Assembly (NCBI RefSeq): GCF_042650885.1
Contig: NZ_JBHSBU010000001.1
Span: forward strand, 1,674,001-1,738,000
Origin: Chitinimonas_A lacunae
GTDB taxonomy: Bacteria > Pseudomonadota > Gammaproteobacteria > Burkholderiales > Chitinimonadaceae
DNA: 64,000 bases
Direction: 5' to 3'
Positions 1 through 7,977 of this stretch are shown here, piece by piece. The position numbers were made by a program, and so were the translations under genes. Below the pieces are notes generated by a model. The model did not search any database and was not told the DNA's origin. It saw only the letters and a program-made list of their open reading frames with translations. Each line of letters starts with the position of its first letter. The stretch's first letter is position 1.

Positions 1-37
1 CAGGCGTGTGGCACTCAACCAGGCTGGCGACGCCGCT

Positions 38-916
38 TCAAACAGCGGGGCACTGCGCCTCGCGGCGCAGGCCGATGCCGCGATAGACCAGTGCAAAGCC
101 GGCGCGCTGATAGAGCTTGAGCGCTTCGGGCTTGTCGTTGCGGACCGTGAGATTGACGGCGGACAGGTCCGGATCGGCATACGCAAGCGTCAGCGCCGCA
201 TCGAGCAAGGCCCGACCCACTCCCTGGCCGCGCCGGTCGGGCCGCACGGCCACATACTCGATATAGGCTTCGCGGCCATCGAGCTCAGGCAGCATGGCCA
301 GATAGCCGAGCAGCTCGCCGTCTGCCTCGACCGTCAGCAGGTGTTCGCCCGGCCCGTTGCGGGCGGCCATGGCGGTGGCGTCGAGATAGGTATCGGGAAA
401 GGCTTCACGATGGATCGCTGTCACTGCCGGCAACTGTCCGGGAGCGAACGGCGTGACCTGGAAGCGGCTCGGGACGGGCGCCGGGGCCGGGCGCTCGGAC
501 CGCATCACCTGGGCGCAGACATAGCGGGAAAAGCCGGCCGCCTCGACATCGGCGATCAGCGGGGTGGCCGGCGCATCGATATAGGCGTAGAGGCGACTGG
601 CCTGATTCTCGGGCAGGGCGAGTGTCGCGGCAAGCACGGTGCGGCGGGCGGCGCTATCGGCCGGGTCGCGCGACCAGGGGCCATAGAGCCAGCCGTGGCC
701 GTCACAGACATGAATACCACACAGCGCCTGCGGCACTCCGTCCTGCCACAAGGCCAGCCAGCCCCGGCCCAGGTCGATGCCTTCGCTGGCCAGATCGGCG
801 GCGATGCCTGCGGGATCGCGGGCGATATGCAGGCAATGCTGGGTCGGATCGGAATTCGCCTGGGCAATCAGGGCCAGAACGGCCGCGTGCTGCGAGGGAA
901 CGAGCGGGGTGGGCAT
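38..916 (-). CDS. GNAT family N-acetyltransferase
   Basis: Likely cytoplasmic acetyl-CoA-dependent N-acyltransferase of unknown substrate. The 292-residue product carries a GNAT fold in its C-terminal half: the acetyl-CoA loop reads RRGQGVGRALL, preceded by the strand YIEYVAVRPD and followed by a typical YQRAGF ending. The N-terminal ~140 residues look like a second, degenerate GNAT-like or accessory domain without a recognisable CoA loop. The start codon lies 3 bases after the stop of the upstream DUF486 gene, so the two are probably co-transcribed. Family assignment is firm; the acceptor molecule cannot be deduced. Confidence 0.85.
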   Translation of the reverse strand: MPTPLVPSQHAAVLALIAQANSDPTQHCLHIARDPAGIAADLASEGIDLGRGWLALWQDGVPQALCGIHVCDGHGWLYGPWSRDPADSAARRTVLAATLALPENQASRLYAYIDAPATPLIADVEAAGFSRYVCAQVMRSERPAPAPVPSRFQVTPFAPGQLPAVTAIHREAFPDTYLDATAMAARNGPGEHLLTVEADGELLGYLAMLPELDGREAYIEYVAVRPDRRGQGVGRALLDAALTLAYADPDLSAVNLTVRNDKPEALKLYQRAGFALVYRGIGLRREAQCPAV

Positions 917-919
917 CGA

Positions 920-1273
920 TCAGCTCCGGAACATGAAATAGACGGCCCCCATCAGGCACAGGCTGGCCCAGACGAAGTCCCATTTAAACGGCTGACCCAT
1001 ATAGAACATCGCAAACGGGATGAATACGGTCAGGGTGATGGCTTCCTGGATGATCTTGAGCTGGGCGAGGCTATAGACGCCATAGCCGATGCGATTGGCC
1101 GGCACCTGGAGCAGGTACTCGAACAAGGCAATCCCCCAACTGGCCAGTGCTGCCAGATACCACGGCTTGGCCGCCATATCCTTCAGATGGGCGTACCAGG
1201 CAAAGGTCATGAAAACGTTGGAAGCGATCAACAACAGTACAGTCTGTAGCGAGGCAGGAAGCGCAAGTGACAT
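920..1273 (-). CDS. DUF486 / DMT-like small membrane protein
   Basis: A 117-residue integral membrane protein with four predicted hydrophobic helices, matching in length and sequence the DUF486 family, which is related to small drug/metabolite transporters. Family-typical stretches are ASNVFMTFAWYAHLK near the N-terminus and YSLAQLKIIQEAITL in the middle. The ATG at 1273 has no strong Shine-Dalgarno sequence, but the protein begins as family members do. It is the first gene of a two-gene unit with the acetyltransferase and is divergent from the TPR gene across about 66 bases. Substrate unknown. Confidence 0.85.
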   Translation of the reverse strand: MSLALPASLQTVLLLIASNVFMTFAWYAHLKDMAAKPWYLAALASWGIALFEYLLQVPANRIGYGVYSLAQLKIIQEAITLTVFIPFAMFYMGQPFKWDFVWASLCLMGAVYFMFRS

Positions 1274-1339
1274 GGCGGATGCGGGGAAAGAATTTATTGA
1301 TACAATCGCGAGCCAGAAAACAGCCGACCAGTGTATCAG

Positions 1340-2539
1340 ATGCCCATTTCCCGCCTCGCGCCCGCGCTGTTGTGCCTAGGGCTGACCGTCCTGCCCGCCT
1401 CGGCCGACGAAGCCCGCGACGTGGCCGAACTGATCGGCCGGGGTCAGTCCAAAGCCGCCCTGGAACGGGTCGATGAGGCGCTGGCCAAACAGCCGCGTGA
1501 CGCCCGGCTGCGCTTTCTGCGCGGCGTGGCGCTGGCCGAACAGCAACGTCCGGTCGAGGCCATCAGCGTGTTCGTTGCCCTGACTGCCGATCATCCCACC
1601 CTGCCCGAGCCGTATAACAATCTGGCGGTGCTGTACGCCCAGCAGGGAGAGCTCGACAAGGCGCGGGCGGCCTTGCAGCAGGCGATCCGCACCAATCCGG
1701 CCTATGCCACGGCCCATGCCAATCTGGCCGATGTCTATGCCAAGCTGGCTGCCCAGGCCTACGACCGGGCCTTGCAGCTCGATGTGGCCGAGCGCCGCTA
1801 CGCCCCGCCGGCCGCCGGCACCCCCGCGCCGACCCAGCCCAAGCTGGCCTTGGTCAAAGAACTCTATACCCCGGTGCCGGGCACCCCTTCGGTGGTCGCG
1901 GCAGTAAGACCGGTGACGCCGCCCCCGGCCATCCCGGCCAAGCCGCCCGCGCCGATGGTGGTGGCCAGTGCGCCGCCGTCCAAACCCGTGCCGGTGCCCG
2001 TTCCGCCAGCGCCCACCCCGCCGCCTCCTGCTGTCGCAGCCAAACCGGTCCCACCGCCCCCAACGCCTGTGGTCGCCCCACCGGTCAGCAAGCCCGTGGC
2101 GGCAGCCCCGGCACCCGTCGCGGCCGTCCCGAGCACAAGCAAACCGGTCGATGCCACCGCGACCAAGCCGCAGCCGCCGGTCAAGCCCGATGCCGACAGG
2201 GCCGCCGAGGTCGAGCTGACCCGGGCGGTCAATGGCTGGGCCGATGCCTGGTCCGACCAGCGCGTCGCCGCCTATCTCGGCTACTACGGCCGCGCCTTCA
2301 AGCCGCCCAAGGGCGAATCGCGCGCAGCCTGGGAAGCCAGCCGGCGCGAACGGATCGCCGGTGCCAAGCGAATCGAGGTCAAGGTGCAGAACGTCCGGGT
2401 CAAGCTCAATGGCGACGAGGCCGAAGTCCGCTTCGTGCAACGTTACCGCTCCGACCGGCTCGATTCATCGACCGGCAAGACCCTGATCTTCCAGAAGCAG
2501 GGAGAACGCTGGCTCATCAAGGAAGAGCGAGTAGGATGA
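1340..2539 (+). CDS. exported TPR protein with proline-rich linker and NTF2-like C-terminal domain
   Basis: About 399 residues. An N-terminal signal peptide (MPISRLAPALLCLG..., cleavage near ASA-DEA) indicates export. Residues ~25-145 form tetratricopeptide-type helical pairs (for example PEPYNNLAVLYAQQGELDKA). Residues ~160-290 are a long Pro/Ala/Val linker, which may span periplasm or peptidoglycan. The last ~110 residues form an NTF2/SnoaL-like domain (WADAWSDQRVAAYLGYYG to FQKQGERWLIKEE) that clearly resembles the C-terminus of the L,D-transpeptidase encoded next. I prefer the ATG at 1340 over an in-frame GTG at 1331 because it gives a clean signal peptide. Probably a cell-envelope partner of the transpeptidase; no enzymatic motif is seen. 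Confidence 0.8.
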   Translation: MPISRLAPALLCLGLTVLPASADEARDVAELIGRGQSKAALERVDEALAKQPRDARLRFLRGVALAEQQRPVEAISVFVALTADHPTLPEPYNNLAVLYAQQGELDKARAALQQAIRTNPAYATAHANLADVYAKLAAQAYDRALQLDVAERRYAPPAAGTPAPTQPKLALVKELYTPVPGTPSVVAAVRPVTPPPAIPAKPPAPMVVASAPPSKPVPVPVPPAPTPPPPAVAAKPVPPPPTPVVAPPVSKPVAAAPAPVAAVPSTSKPVDATATKPQPPVKPDADRAAEVELTRAVNGWADAWSDQRVAAYLGYYGRAFKPPKGESRAAWEASRRERIAGAKRIEVKVQNVRVKLNGDEAEVRFVQRYRSDRLDSSTGKTLIFQKQGERWLIKEERVG

Positions 2540-2587
2540 TCGTCAGTGCTTTCCCTTTGCAGCCCGAACCGATAGGCAGTTAATCCG

Positions 2588-3847
2588 ATGCGTTCCTGGT
2601 TCAAGATCGCCACTTGTCTGGCCGCCGGTCTCTATCTGGCGCCGCCCGCCAATTCGATGCACTGGCAACGCGGCAGCCCGGTGCCGCCGCAACTGACCGA
2701 ACGCGCACCGAGTCTTGCCGCCGACACCCATCCGGAGCGGGTGATCGTGGCAGCCCTGACCGCCGTCCGGCAAAACCGGCTCGACGACGCCAACCGGCTG
2801 ATCGACGCGCTGCTGGCCACCCGGCCCAATTACCGGCTGGCCCATCTGATCAAGGGTGATCTGCTGCTGGCCCGGGCCCAGCCGCTCAACCAGCTCGGCA
2901 ACGCCACGCCCACCAGCGCCGACAAGCTCAACGACCTGCGCCAGGAAGCGCTGATGCGGCTGGCCCGCTACGGCGCGCCGACCCCGACCACGCAAATCCC
3001 GGCCAATCTGCTGCAACTGTCGCCTTCGCAGGAATATGCCGTCGTGGTCGATGCCAGCAGCGCCCGTATTTATGTCTTCCGCAACGACCAGGGCACGCCG
3101 CGCTATCTGGCCGACTTCTACGCCACCATCGGCAAGCTCGGTTTTGGCAAGAGCAAGGAAGGCGACCAGCGCACGCCTCTTGGCGTCTATTTTGTTACCG
3201 GTCATATGCCGCGCGCCGAACTCGACCAGCGCTACGGCGTGCAGGCCGAACTCTATGGCGTGGGCGCCTGGCCGCTGTCCTACCCCAACGAATGGGACCG
3301 CCAGCAAGGCCGCACCGGCCACGGTATCTGGCTGCACGGCGTGCCCTTCGATACCTACAGCCGCGCGCCCCAGGCATCCAACGGCTGCGTGGCGCTGTCC
3401 AATGCCGATATGAGCGCACTGGCCGCGATGCTCAAACCAGGCACGCCGGTGGTCATCACCCCCACGATCGAATGGCTCAAACCCGCCGAGTGGCAGGTAC
3501 GCCAACAGGCCGCCCGCGCCGAGATCGACGCCTGGCGCCGCGATTGGGAAAGCCTCGATACCCCGCGCTATCTGTCGCACTACGGCCGCAACTTCCGCGT
3601 CGGCAATACCGATCTGAACAGCTGGAATGCCCAGAAAGCTCAGGTCAACGCCGGCAAGCGCTGGGCCAAGGTGGCGCTCAACGATCTGAGCCTGTTCTTC
3701 TACCCCACGGCCGACCAGCCGATGCTGATGGCCAATTTCGAGCAGGATTACCGCAGCGACAATCTGGAAAACCAGATGCGCAAACGGCTCTATCTGCAAC
3801 GCGAACAGGGGGATTGGAAGGTGGTGTTCGAGGGGGCGGGACGGTAA
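2588..3847 (+). CDS. L,D-transpeptidase (YkuD) with NTF2-like C-terminal domain
   Basis: A 419-residue exported enzyme expected to cross-link peptidoglycan, or attach proteins to it, through a catalytic cysteine. It has an N-terminal hydrophobic signal (residues ~1-24), a helical region (~30-140), then the YkuD catalytic domain (~155-295). The hallmark HGIWLHG...SNGCVALS supplies the His and Cys residues. The final ~120 residues are an NTF2-like domain with WRRDWESLDTPRYLSHYGRNF, paralogous to the end of the preceding TPR protein. The two genes lie 48 bases apart on one strand and likely act together in the envelope. Catalytic residues are intact. Confidence 0.9.
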   Translation: MRSWFKIATCLAAGLYLAPPANSMHWQRGSPVPPQLTERAPSLAADTHPERVIVAALTAVRQNRLDDANRLIDALLATRPNYRLAHLIKGDLLLARAQPLNQLGNATPTSADKLNDLRQEALMRLARYGAPTPTTQIPANLLQLSPSQEYAVVVDASSARIYVFRNDQGTPRYLADFYATIGKLGFGKSKEGDQRTPLGVYFVTGHMPRAELDQRYGVQAELYGVGAWPLSYPNEWDRQQGRTGHGIWLHGVPFDTYSRAPQASNGCVALSNADMSALAAMLKPGTPVVITPTIEWLKPAEWQVRQQAARAEIDAWRRDWESLDTPRYLSHYGRNFRVGNTDLNSWNAQKAQVNAGKRWAKVALNDLSLFFYPTADQPMLMANFEQDYRSDNLENQMRKRLYLQREQGDWKVVFEGAGR

Positions 3848-4361
3848 GACGGATGGCTAAATAGAAAATTATCTGCAAATCATTTGCCATATCTGAAGCG
3901 GAAAATAAACAGAAATAAATAGTCTCCGCTTAACACTTTCCCATTCTTCCCATGCCCCACCCATCCCGCTGCCAAACGGCCCTGCCCGCCTCGGCAAGCA
4001 CTCCAACCGGACACCACAGGCTTGGCCGTCCGGTCCCCCAGGCGGCTGGCGTGTGTCCGATCAGACCCATCGGACGGGTCCGCCACTGAGGTCGGGTCGG
4101 TGCAGGTGCTGAAGCATTTCCATTTAAAGCGGCGTCGCCAGCCTGGTGGAAGGCTACGGCCTGCGCTTTGAGGTCGGGACACTGACTCCGGCTTGACGAG
4201 AAATGCTCTGAGGAGGCGCAGGCTTGTTGGCGCCAGGCCAGCGGGAACAGCCATCCTGTTCGACGGTCGATGCTGCTACGCCGTCTTCCTGAAGCGGGAA
4301 TGCGGTTTGCGGCGATAGCTGCCGCGACGGGTGGAGCGACTCCCGCCATGGTTTCTGCCGG
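3848..4361. other. gene-free stretch between transpeptidase and cardiolipin synthase genes
   Basis: About 510 bases. The first ~100 bases are AT-rich (including an aaaataaacagaaataaata stretch) and could hold a promoter. The rest is GC-rich, and I recognise nothing in its six-frame translations. Two overlapping minus-strand frames are open, but their composition is not protein-like. No hairpin with a U-tract and no insertion-sequence ends were seen. Confidence 0.4.
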
Positions 4362-5582
4362 ATGGCCGCTTTGCGGCGATTGCGGCCCGACTATTTTCCC
4401 GATCCCCGGCCTGCTCGCATGCGCTATCAGCCGAATAACCAGATAACCCTGCTGATCAACGGTACCGACTATTTCCCGGCCCTGCTGAGGGCCATCGATG
4501 CCGCACGCGAAGAGATCTTTCTGGAAAGCTATCTGTTCGAGGCCGACGTCACCGGCCGTCAGGTTTCGGCGCGGTTGATGCGGGCGGCGCGGCGCGGGGT
4601 GCGGGTACAGTTGCTGATCGACGGTTTCGGCGCCGGCGATCTGCCCTGGTCGCTGCGTCGCAGCTTTGCCCGGGCCGGGGTGCGCCTGTTGTTCTTCCGA
4701 CCCGAGGTGTCACGTCTGTCGCTCAAGCGGCAGCGACTGCGCCGGATGCACCGCAAGTTGGCGGCGATCGATAACCGGATCGGCTTTGTCGGCGGCATCA
4801 ATATCCTCGACGATATCGACCAGCCCGACTGGCCGCCGCGCTACGACTATGCGCTGCGAATCGAAGGGCCGCTGGCGGCCGAATTGCGGCTGGCCGCCGT
4901 CAAACTCTGGCGGCAGGAATGCTGGCGCCAGCTCAAGCGCGACTGGTCGCGCCTGCCGCGCCGGATGACCCTGCCGCCGCCAGCGGGCGAGGTCTCGGCA
5001 GCGCTGGTGATCCGCGACAACTTCCGCCATCGCCGCGCCATCGAGAACGCCTATCTCGACGCCATCCGCCAGGCGCGCCACGAGATCGTGCTGGCCAATG
5101 CCTACTTCCTGCCCGGACGCAGCTTTCGCGCCGCTCTGGTCGCTGCGGCGCAGCGTGGGGTACGGGTGGTGGTGCTGTTGCAGGGTCAGGTCGATAACCC
5201 GCTGATCCATTACGCCACCCGCGATCTGTACCGCCATCTGGTTGACGCCGGGGTGGAGATTCACGAATACGTCAAAGGGCTGATGCACGCCAAAGTCGCG
5301 GTGATCGACCGGCTCTGGGTGACGGTGGGTTCGTCCAACATCGACCCGTTCAGCCTGATGCTGGCGCGCGAGGCCAATGTGGTGGTGCAGCATGCGCCGC
5401 TGGCGGCCGAGCTGCGCAAGGATCTGCAACGGGCGATCGAATCGGATTGCCAGCAGGTGGTGCCGGCGTCGTTGGTCAAGGCGCCATGGTGGCGGCGCCT
5501 GGTGCCGTGGTGTGCCTATCTGCTGGTGCGGCTACTGATGGAGATGACCGGTTACGGCCATCGCGAATACCGCGAGGAATAG
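4362..5582 (+). CDS. clsB: cardiolipin synthase B, phospholipase D family
   Basis: Membrane-associated phosphatidyltransferase that makes cardiolipin, of the bacterial ClsB type (about 400 residues, without the two N-terminal membrane helices of ClsA). Both phospholipase D HKD motifs are present: HRKLAAIDNRIGFVGGIN (around residue 130) and HAKVAVIDRLWVTVGSSN (around residue 310), each with the expected GG or GS/N residues after it. A short hydrophobic C-terminus (WCAYLLVRLLMEM) may anchor the protein. The start is uncertain: ATG at 4362 or ATG at 4419 (MRYQPNN), neither with a strong ribosome-binding site. The gene is followed by pyrC after 64 bases. Confidence 0.88.
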   Translation: MAALRRLRPDYFPDPRPARMRYQPNNQITLLINGTDYFPALLRAIDAAREEIFLESYLFEADVTGRQVSARLMRAARRGVRVQLLIDGFGAGDLPWSLRRSFARAGVRLLFFRPEVSRLSLKRQRLRRMHRKLAAIDNRIGFVGGINILDDIDQPDWPPRYDYALRIEGPLAAELRLAAVKLWRQECWRQLKRDWSRLPRRMTLPPPAGEVSAALVIRDNFRHRRAIENAYLDAIRQARHEIVLANAYFLPGRSFRAALVAAAQRGVRVVVLLQGQVDNPLIHYATRDLYRHLVDAGVEIHEYVKGLMHAKVAVIDRLWVTVGSSNIDPFSLMLAREANVVVQHAPLAAELRKDLQRAIESDCQQVVPASLVKAPWWRRLVPWCAYLLVRLLMEMTGYGHREYREE

Positions 5583-5646
5583 CCGCCATCGCCAAAACTG
5601 CCTGCTTGGCCGGATAATCACGCTTGTCCCATTCGAGGTAGTCCCC

Positions 5647-6684
5647 ATGAACTCGCTCACCCTGATCCGCCCCGACGACTGGCATCTGCACCTGCGCGAC
5701 GGCGATGCACTCAAGGCCGTACTGCCCGACACCGCGCGCCGCTTCGGCCGCGCCATCGTGATGCCCAATCTGAAGCCGCCTGTGCGCACCGTCGAAGACG
5801 CTGCCGCCTATCGCGAGCGTATCCTGGCCGCACTGCCCGCCGGGCTGAACTTCGAGCCGCTGATGACGCTTTATCTCACCGACGTCACCCCGCCCGAAGA
5901 GATCGCCAAGGTCAAGGACAGCGGCTTTGTCAAGGCGCTCAAGCTCTATCCGGCCGGTGCCACCACCAATTCCGACGCCGGGGTCACCGACGTCAATAAA
6001 GTCCTGCCCACGCTGGCTGCCATGGCCGAATTGGGCATTCCGCTGCTGGTTCACGGCGAAGTCACCGACCCGGCCATCGATGTGTTCGACCGCGAAGCGG
6101 TGTTCATCGACCGGGTGATGAAGCCGCTGCTCGACAAGCTGCCCGACCTCAAGGTGGTGTTCGAACATATCACCACCCAGCAGGCTGCCCATTTCGTCTG
6201 GTGTGCCGGCGAGCGGGTCGGTGCCACCATTACCGCCCACCATCTGCTGATGAACCGCAATGCGCTGTTCACGGGCGGTATCCGGCCGCATCACTACTGC
6301 CTGCCAGTGCTCAAGCGCGAAGTCCACCGCGAGGCGCTGCTGGAAGTGGCGATCAGCGGCAATCCCCGTTTCTTCCTCGGCACCGACAGCGCCCCGCACG
6401 GCAAATCGACCAAGGAAGCGGCCTGCGGCTGTGCCGGCATGTATACCGCCCACGCCGGCATCGAGCTGTACGCCGAAGCGTTCGACGCCGCCGGCGCCCT
6501 CGACCGGCTCGAAGGCTTCGCCAGCCGTTTCGGCCCGCTGTTCTATGGTCTGCCGGCCAATGCCGACACCATCACCCTGACCCGGGAAACCGTCGAAGTC
6601 CCGGCCAGCCTGCCCTACGCCGGCGGCGACACCCTGGTGCCGCTGCGAGCCGGTGAAACGGTCGGCTGGAAGTTGGCCGACTGA
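5647..6684 (+). CDS. pyrC: dihydroorotase
   Basis: Zinc-dependent cytoplasmic enzyme that interconverts N-carbamoyl-L-aspartate and dihydroorotate in pyrimidine biosynthesis. At 345 residues it has the length of the class II (E. coli type) enzyme. Visible signatures are DDWHLHLRDG (metal-binding HxH) near the N-terminus, the lysine region FVKALKLYPAGATTNSD, FEHITT, ITAHHLL, and GTDSAPHGKSTKEAACGCAG near the C-terminus, which includes the catalytic Asp. The ATG is preceded by GAGGTAG at good spacing. This is a stand-alone housekeeping gene and the assignment is secure. Confidence 0.96.
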   Translation: MNSLTLIRPDDWHLHLRDGDALKAVLPDTARRFGRAIVMPNLKPPVRTVEDAAAYRERILAALPAGLNFEPLMTLYLTDVTPPEEIAKVKDSGFVKALKLYPAGATTNSDAGVTDVNKVLPTLAAMAELGIPLLVHGEVTDPAIDVFDREAVFIDRVMKPLLDKLPDLKVVFEHITTQQAAHFVWCAGERVGATITAHHLLMNRNALFTGGIRPHHYCLPVLKREVHREALLEVAISGNPRFFLGTDSAPHGKSTKEAACGCAGMYTAHAGIELYAEAFDAAGALDRLEGFASRFGPLFYGLPANADTITLTRETVEVPASLPYAGGDTLVPLRAGETVGWKLAD

Positions 6685-6972
6685 GCAAGGTGGGTGAATT
6701 TGCCTTGGCGCCGTTCCAGCTAACTCGGCGTCAGCGGCTCCGGCCACGACGCATCAGGCTGAGGCCAATCAGCCAATGTTGCCAGTGACGCCACTTGCAA
6801 AGGAAATGCGCCAAGCGTGGCGTCCAGAACGGCCAGATGCATCAGTCGCCAAGCGGTATAAGGCCCGCTTGCCTCTGTCCGCCCAAAGCTCATGACTGCC
6901 CGTCATGGCAGCTTATGGGCTGCACCTAGCGGTGCTGGCTCATCTGGATGCCCTGCTGACAGCGCAGTGGTC

Positions 6973-7977
6973 TTAGAACTTCACCACCTCCGCAAACTTG
7001 AACGCCGACACCGGCGGATAGACCTTCAACTGCTTGGCCGCTTCCATATTCACCAGATAGGAGAAGCGGTTGAGCCGGTCGATTTCGATATCGGCCGGGC
7101 GTTTGCCGCCGAGCAGGATCTGCTCGGCCTTGTAGCCGACGAATTCGCCCAGGTTGTAGTAGCGGCTGACCAGGCCCAGCAGCGCCCCGGCCTGGCGGAT
7201 CGGGGTTTCTGCGGCGGAAAACACCGGCACGCCGGCAGCGCGGGCCGGTTCGATGATGCGGCGGGCGTTGGCGATCACGAAGGAGTCCGACGGTAGATAG
7301 AGAAAGTCGGGCTGCTGCACCAACAAGCGGTTCATGACGGCTGCGAGTTCGCTCATCACCGGTTTCTCATCGGCATCGAGCGTCATCGGTGCCAGTAACA
7401 GCGTGGTCTCGCGTCCTACGGCAGCCTTGAGTTGGGCGATGGTCAGTATCGAATTGGCCTCGGCCGGGTTGTAGATCACCCCCAGCCGCCTCGCAGGGCG
7501 CACGCTATGGAGCGCCCGCAGTTGGGCATCCATCGGCACCAGATGCGACGCCCCGGTCAGATTGCGCCCCGACGATGTCAATCTTGGCACCAACCGGGCA
7601 CCGACCGGGTCGGCCACGATATTGAAGACCAGGGGAATATCGGTGATATGGCGGGTCGGATCGACCGTATCGATCGTCCCGGCCACCTCGGCCGTCACCG
7701 TGGTGCCGAAGGTGTAGATCAGATCGGGCCGCAGCGTGCGGGCTTCCCGGACAAACTCGGCGATGCGGCGCCGGTCCTCGTGGGCATCGCGCACGATAAA
7801 CTCGGCCGCGATACCACGCCGGCTGAAATACTCCATAAAGCCCTTCTCGGCCTCGGTCATGCCCCGATAGAGGATCAGCATGATGCGCCAGGGCGGCCGC
7901 TCGCCAGCCGGATACGTGGCGGTCGTGGCCAGGATGGCCGTCAAGCCCAGCAGAAAACGGCGACGGGGCCAGGCCAT
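6973..7977 (-). CDS. ABC-type substrate-binding protein (ABC_sub_bind family)
   Basis: A 334-residue exported binding protein of the family related to YtrF/TrpX-like periplasmic proteins. It starts with MAWPRRRFLLGL followed by a hydrophobic stretch, so export may be twin-arginine-like. Conserved stretches include RPDLIYTFGTTVTAEVAG, DIPLVFNIVADPVGARLV and LPSDSFVIANARRII. Its ATG overlaps the stop codon of the MFS gene by one base (TGATG), which fixes the start; an upstream extension of this frame would run antisense-free into the MFS gene and is rejected. No ATPase or permease gene accompanies it, so it may act as a sensory ligand-binding partner of the two membrane sensor proteins encoded upstream. 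Confidence 0.85.
   Translation of the reverse strand: MAWPRRRFLLGLTAILATTATYPAGERPPWRIMLILYRGMTEAEKGFMEYFSRRGIAAEFIVRDAHEDRRRIAEFVREARTLRPDLIYTFGTTVTAEVAGTIDTVDPTRHITDIPLVFNIVADPVGARLVPRLTSSGRNLTGASHLVPMDAQLRALHSVRPARRLGVIYNPAEANSILTIAQLKAAVGRETTLLLAPMTLDADEKPVMSELAAVMNRLLVQQPDFLYLPSDSFVIANARRIIEPARAAGVPVFSAAETPIRQAGALLGLVSRYYNLGEFVGYKAEQILLGGKRPADIEIDRLNRFSYLVNMEAAKQLKVYPPVSAFKFAEVVKF

Noticed and set aside
8..1249. Long plus-strand open frame antisense to the acetyltransferase and DUF486 genes
   Set aside because: High GC content keeps antisense frames open; the translation has no family features, whereas both minus-strand genes do. The same applies to many long antisense frames across the synthase genes.
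3848..4361. Degenerate insertion sequence
   Set aside because: No terminal inverted repeats, target duplication or transposase-like stretch could be seen.
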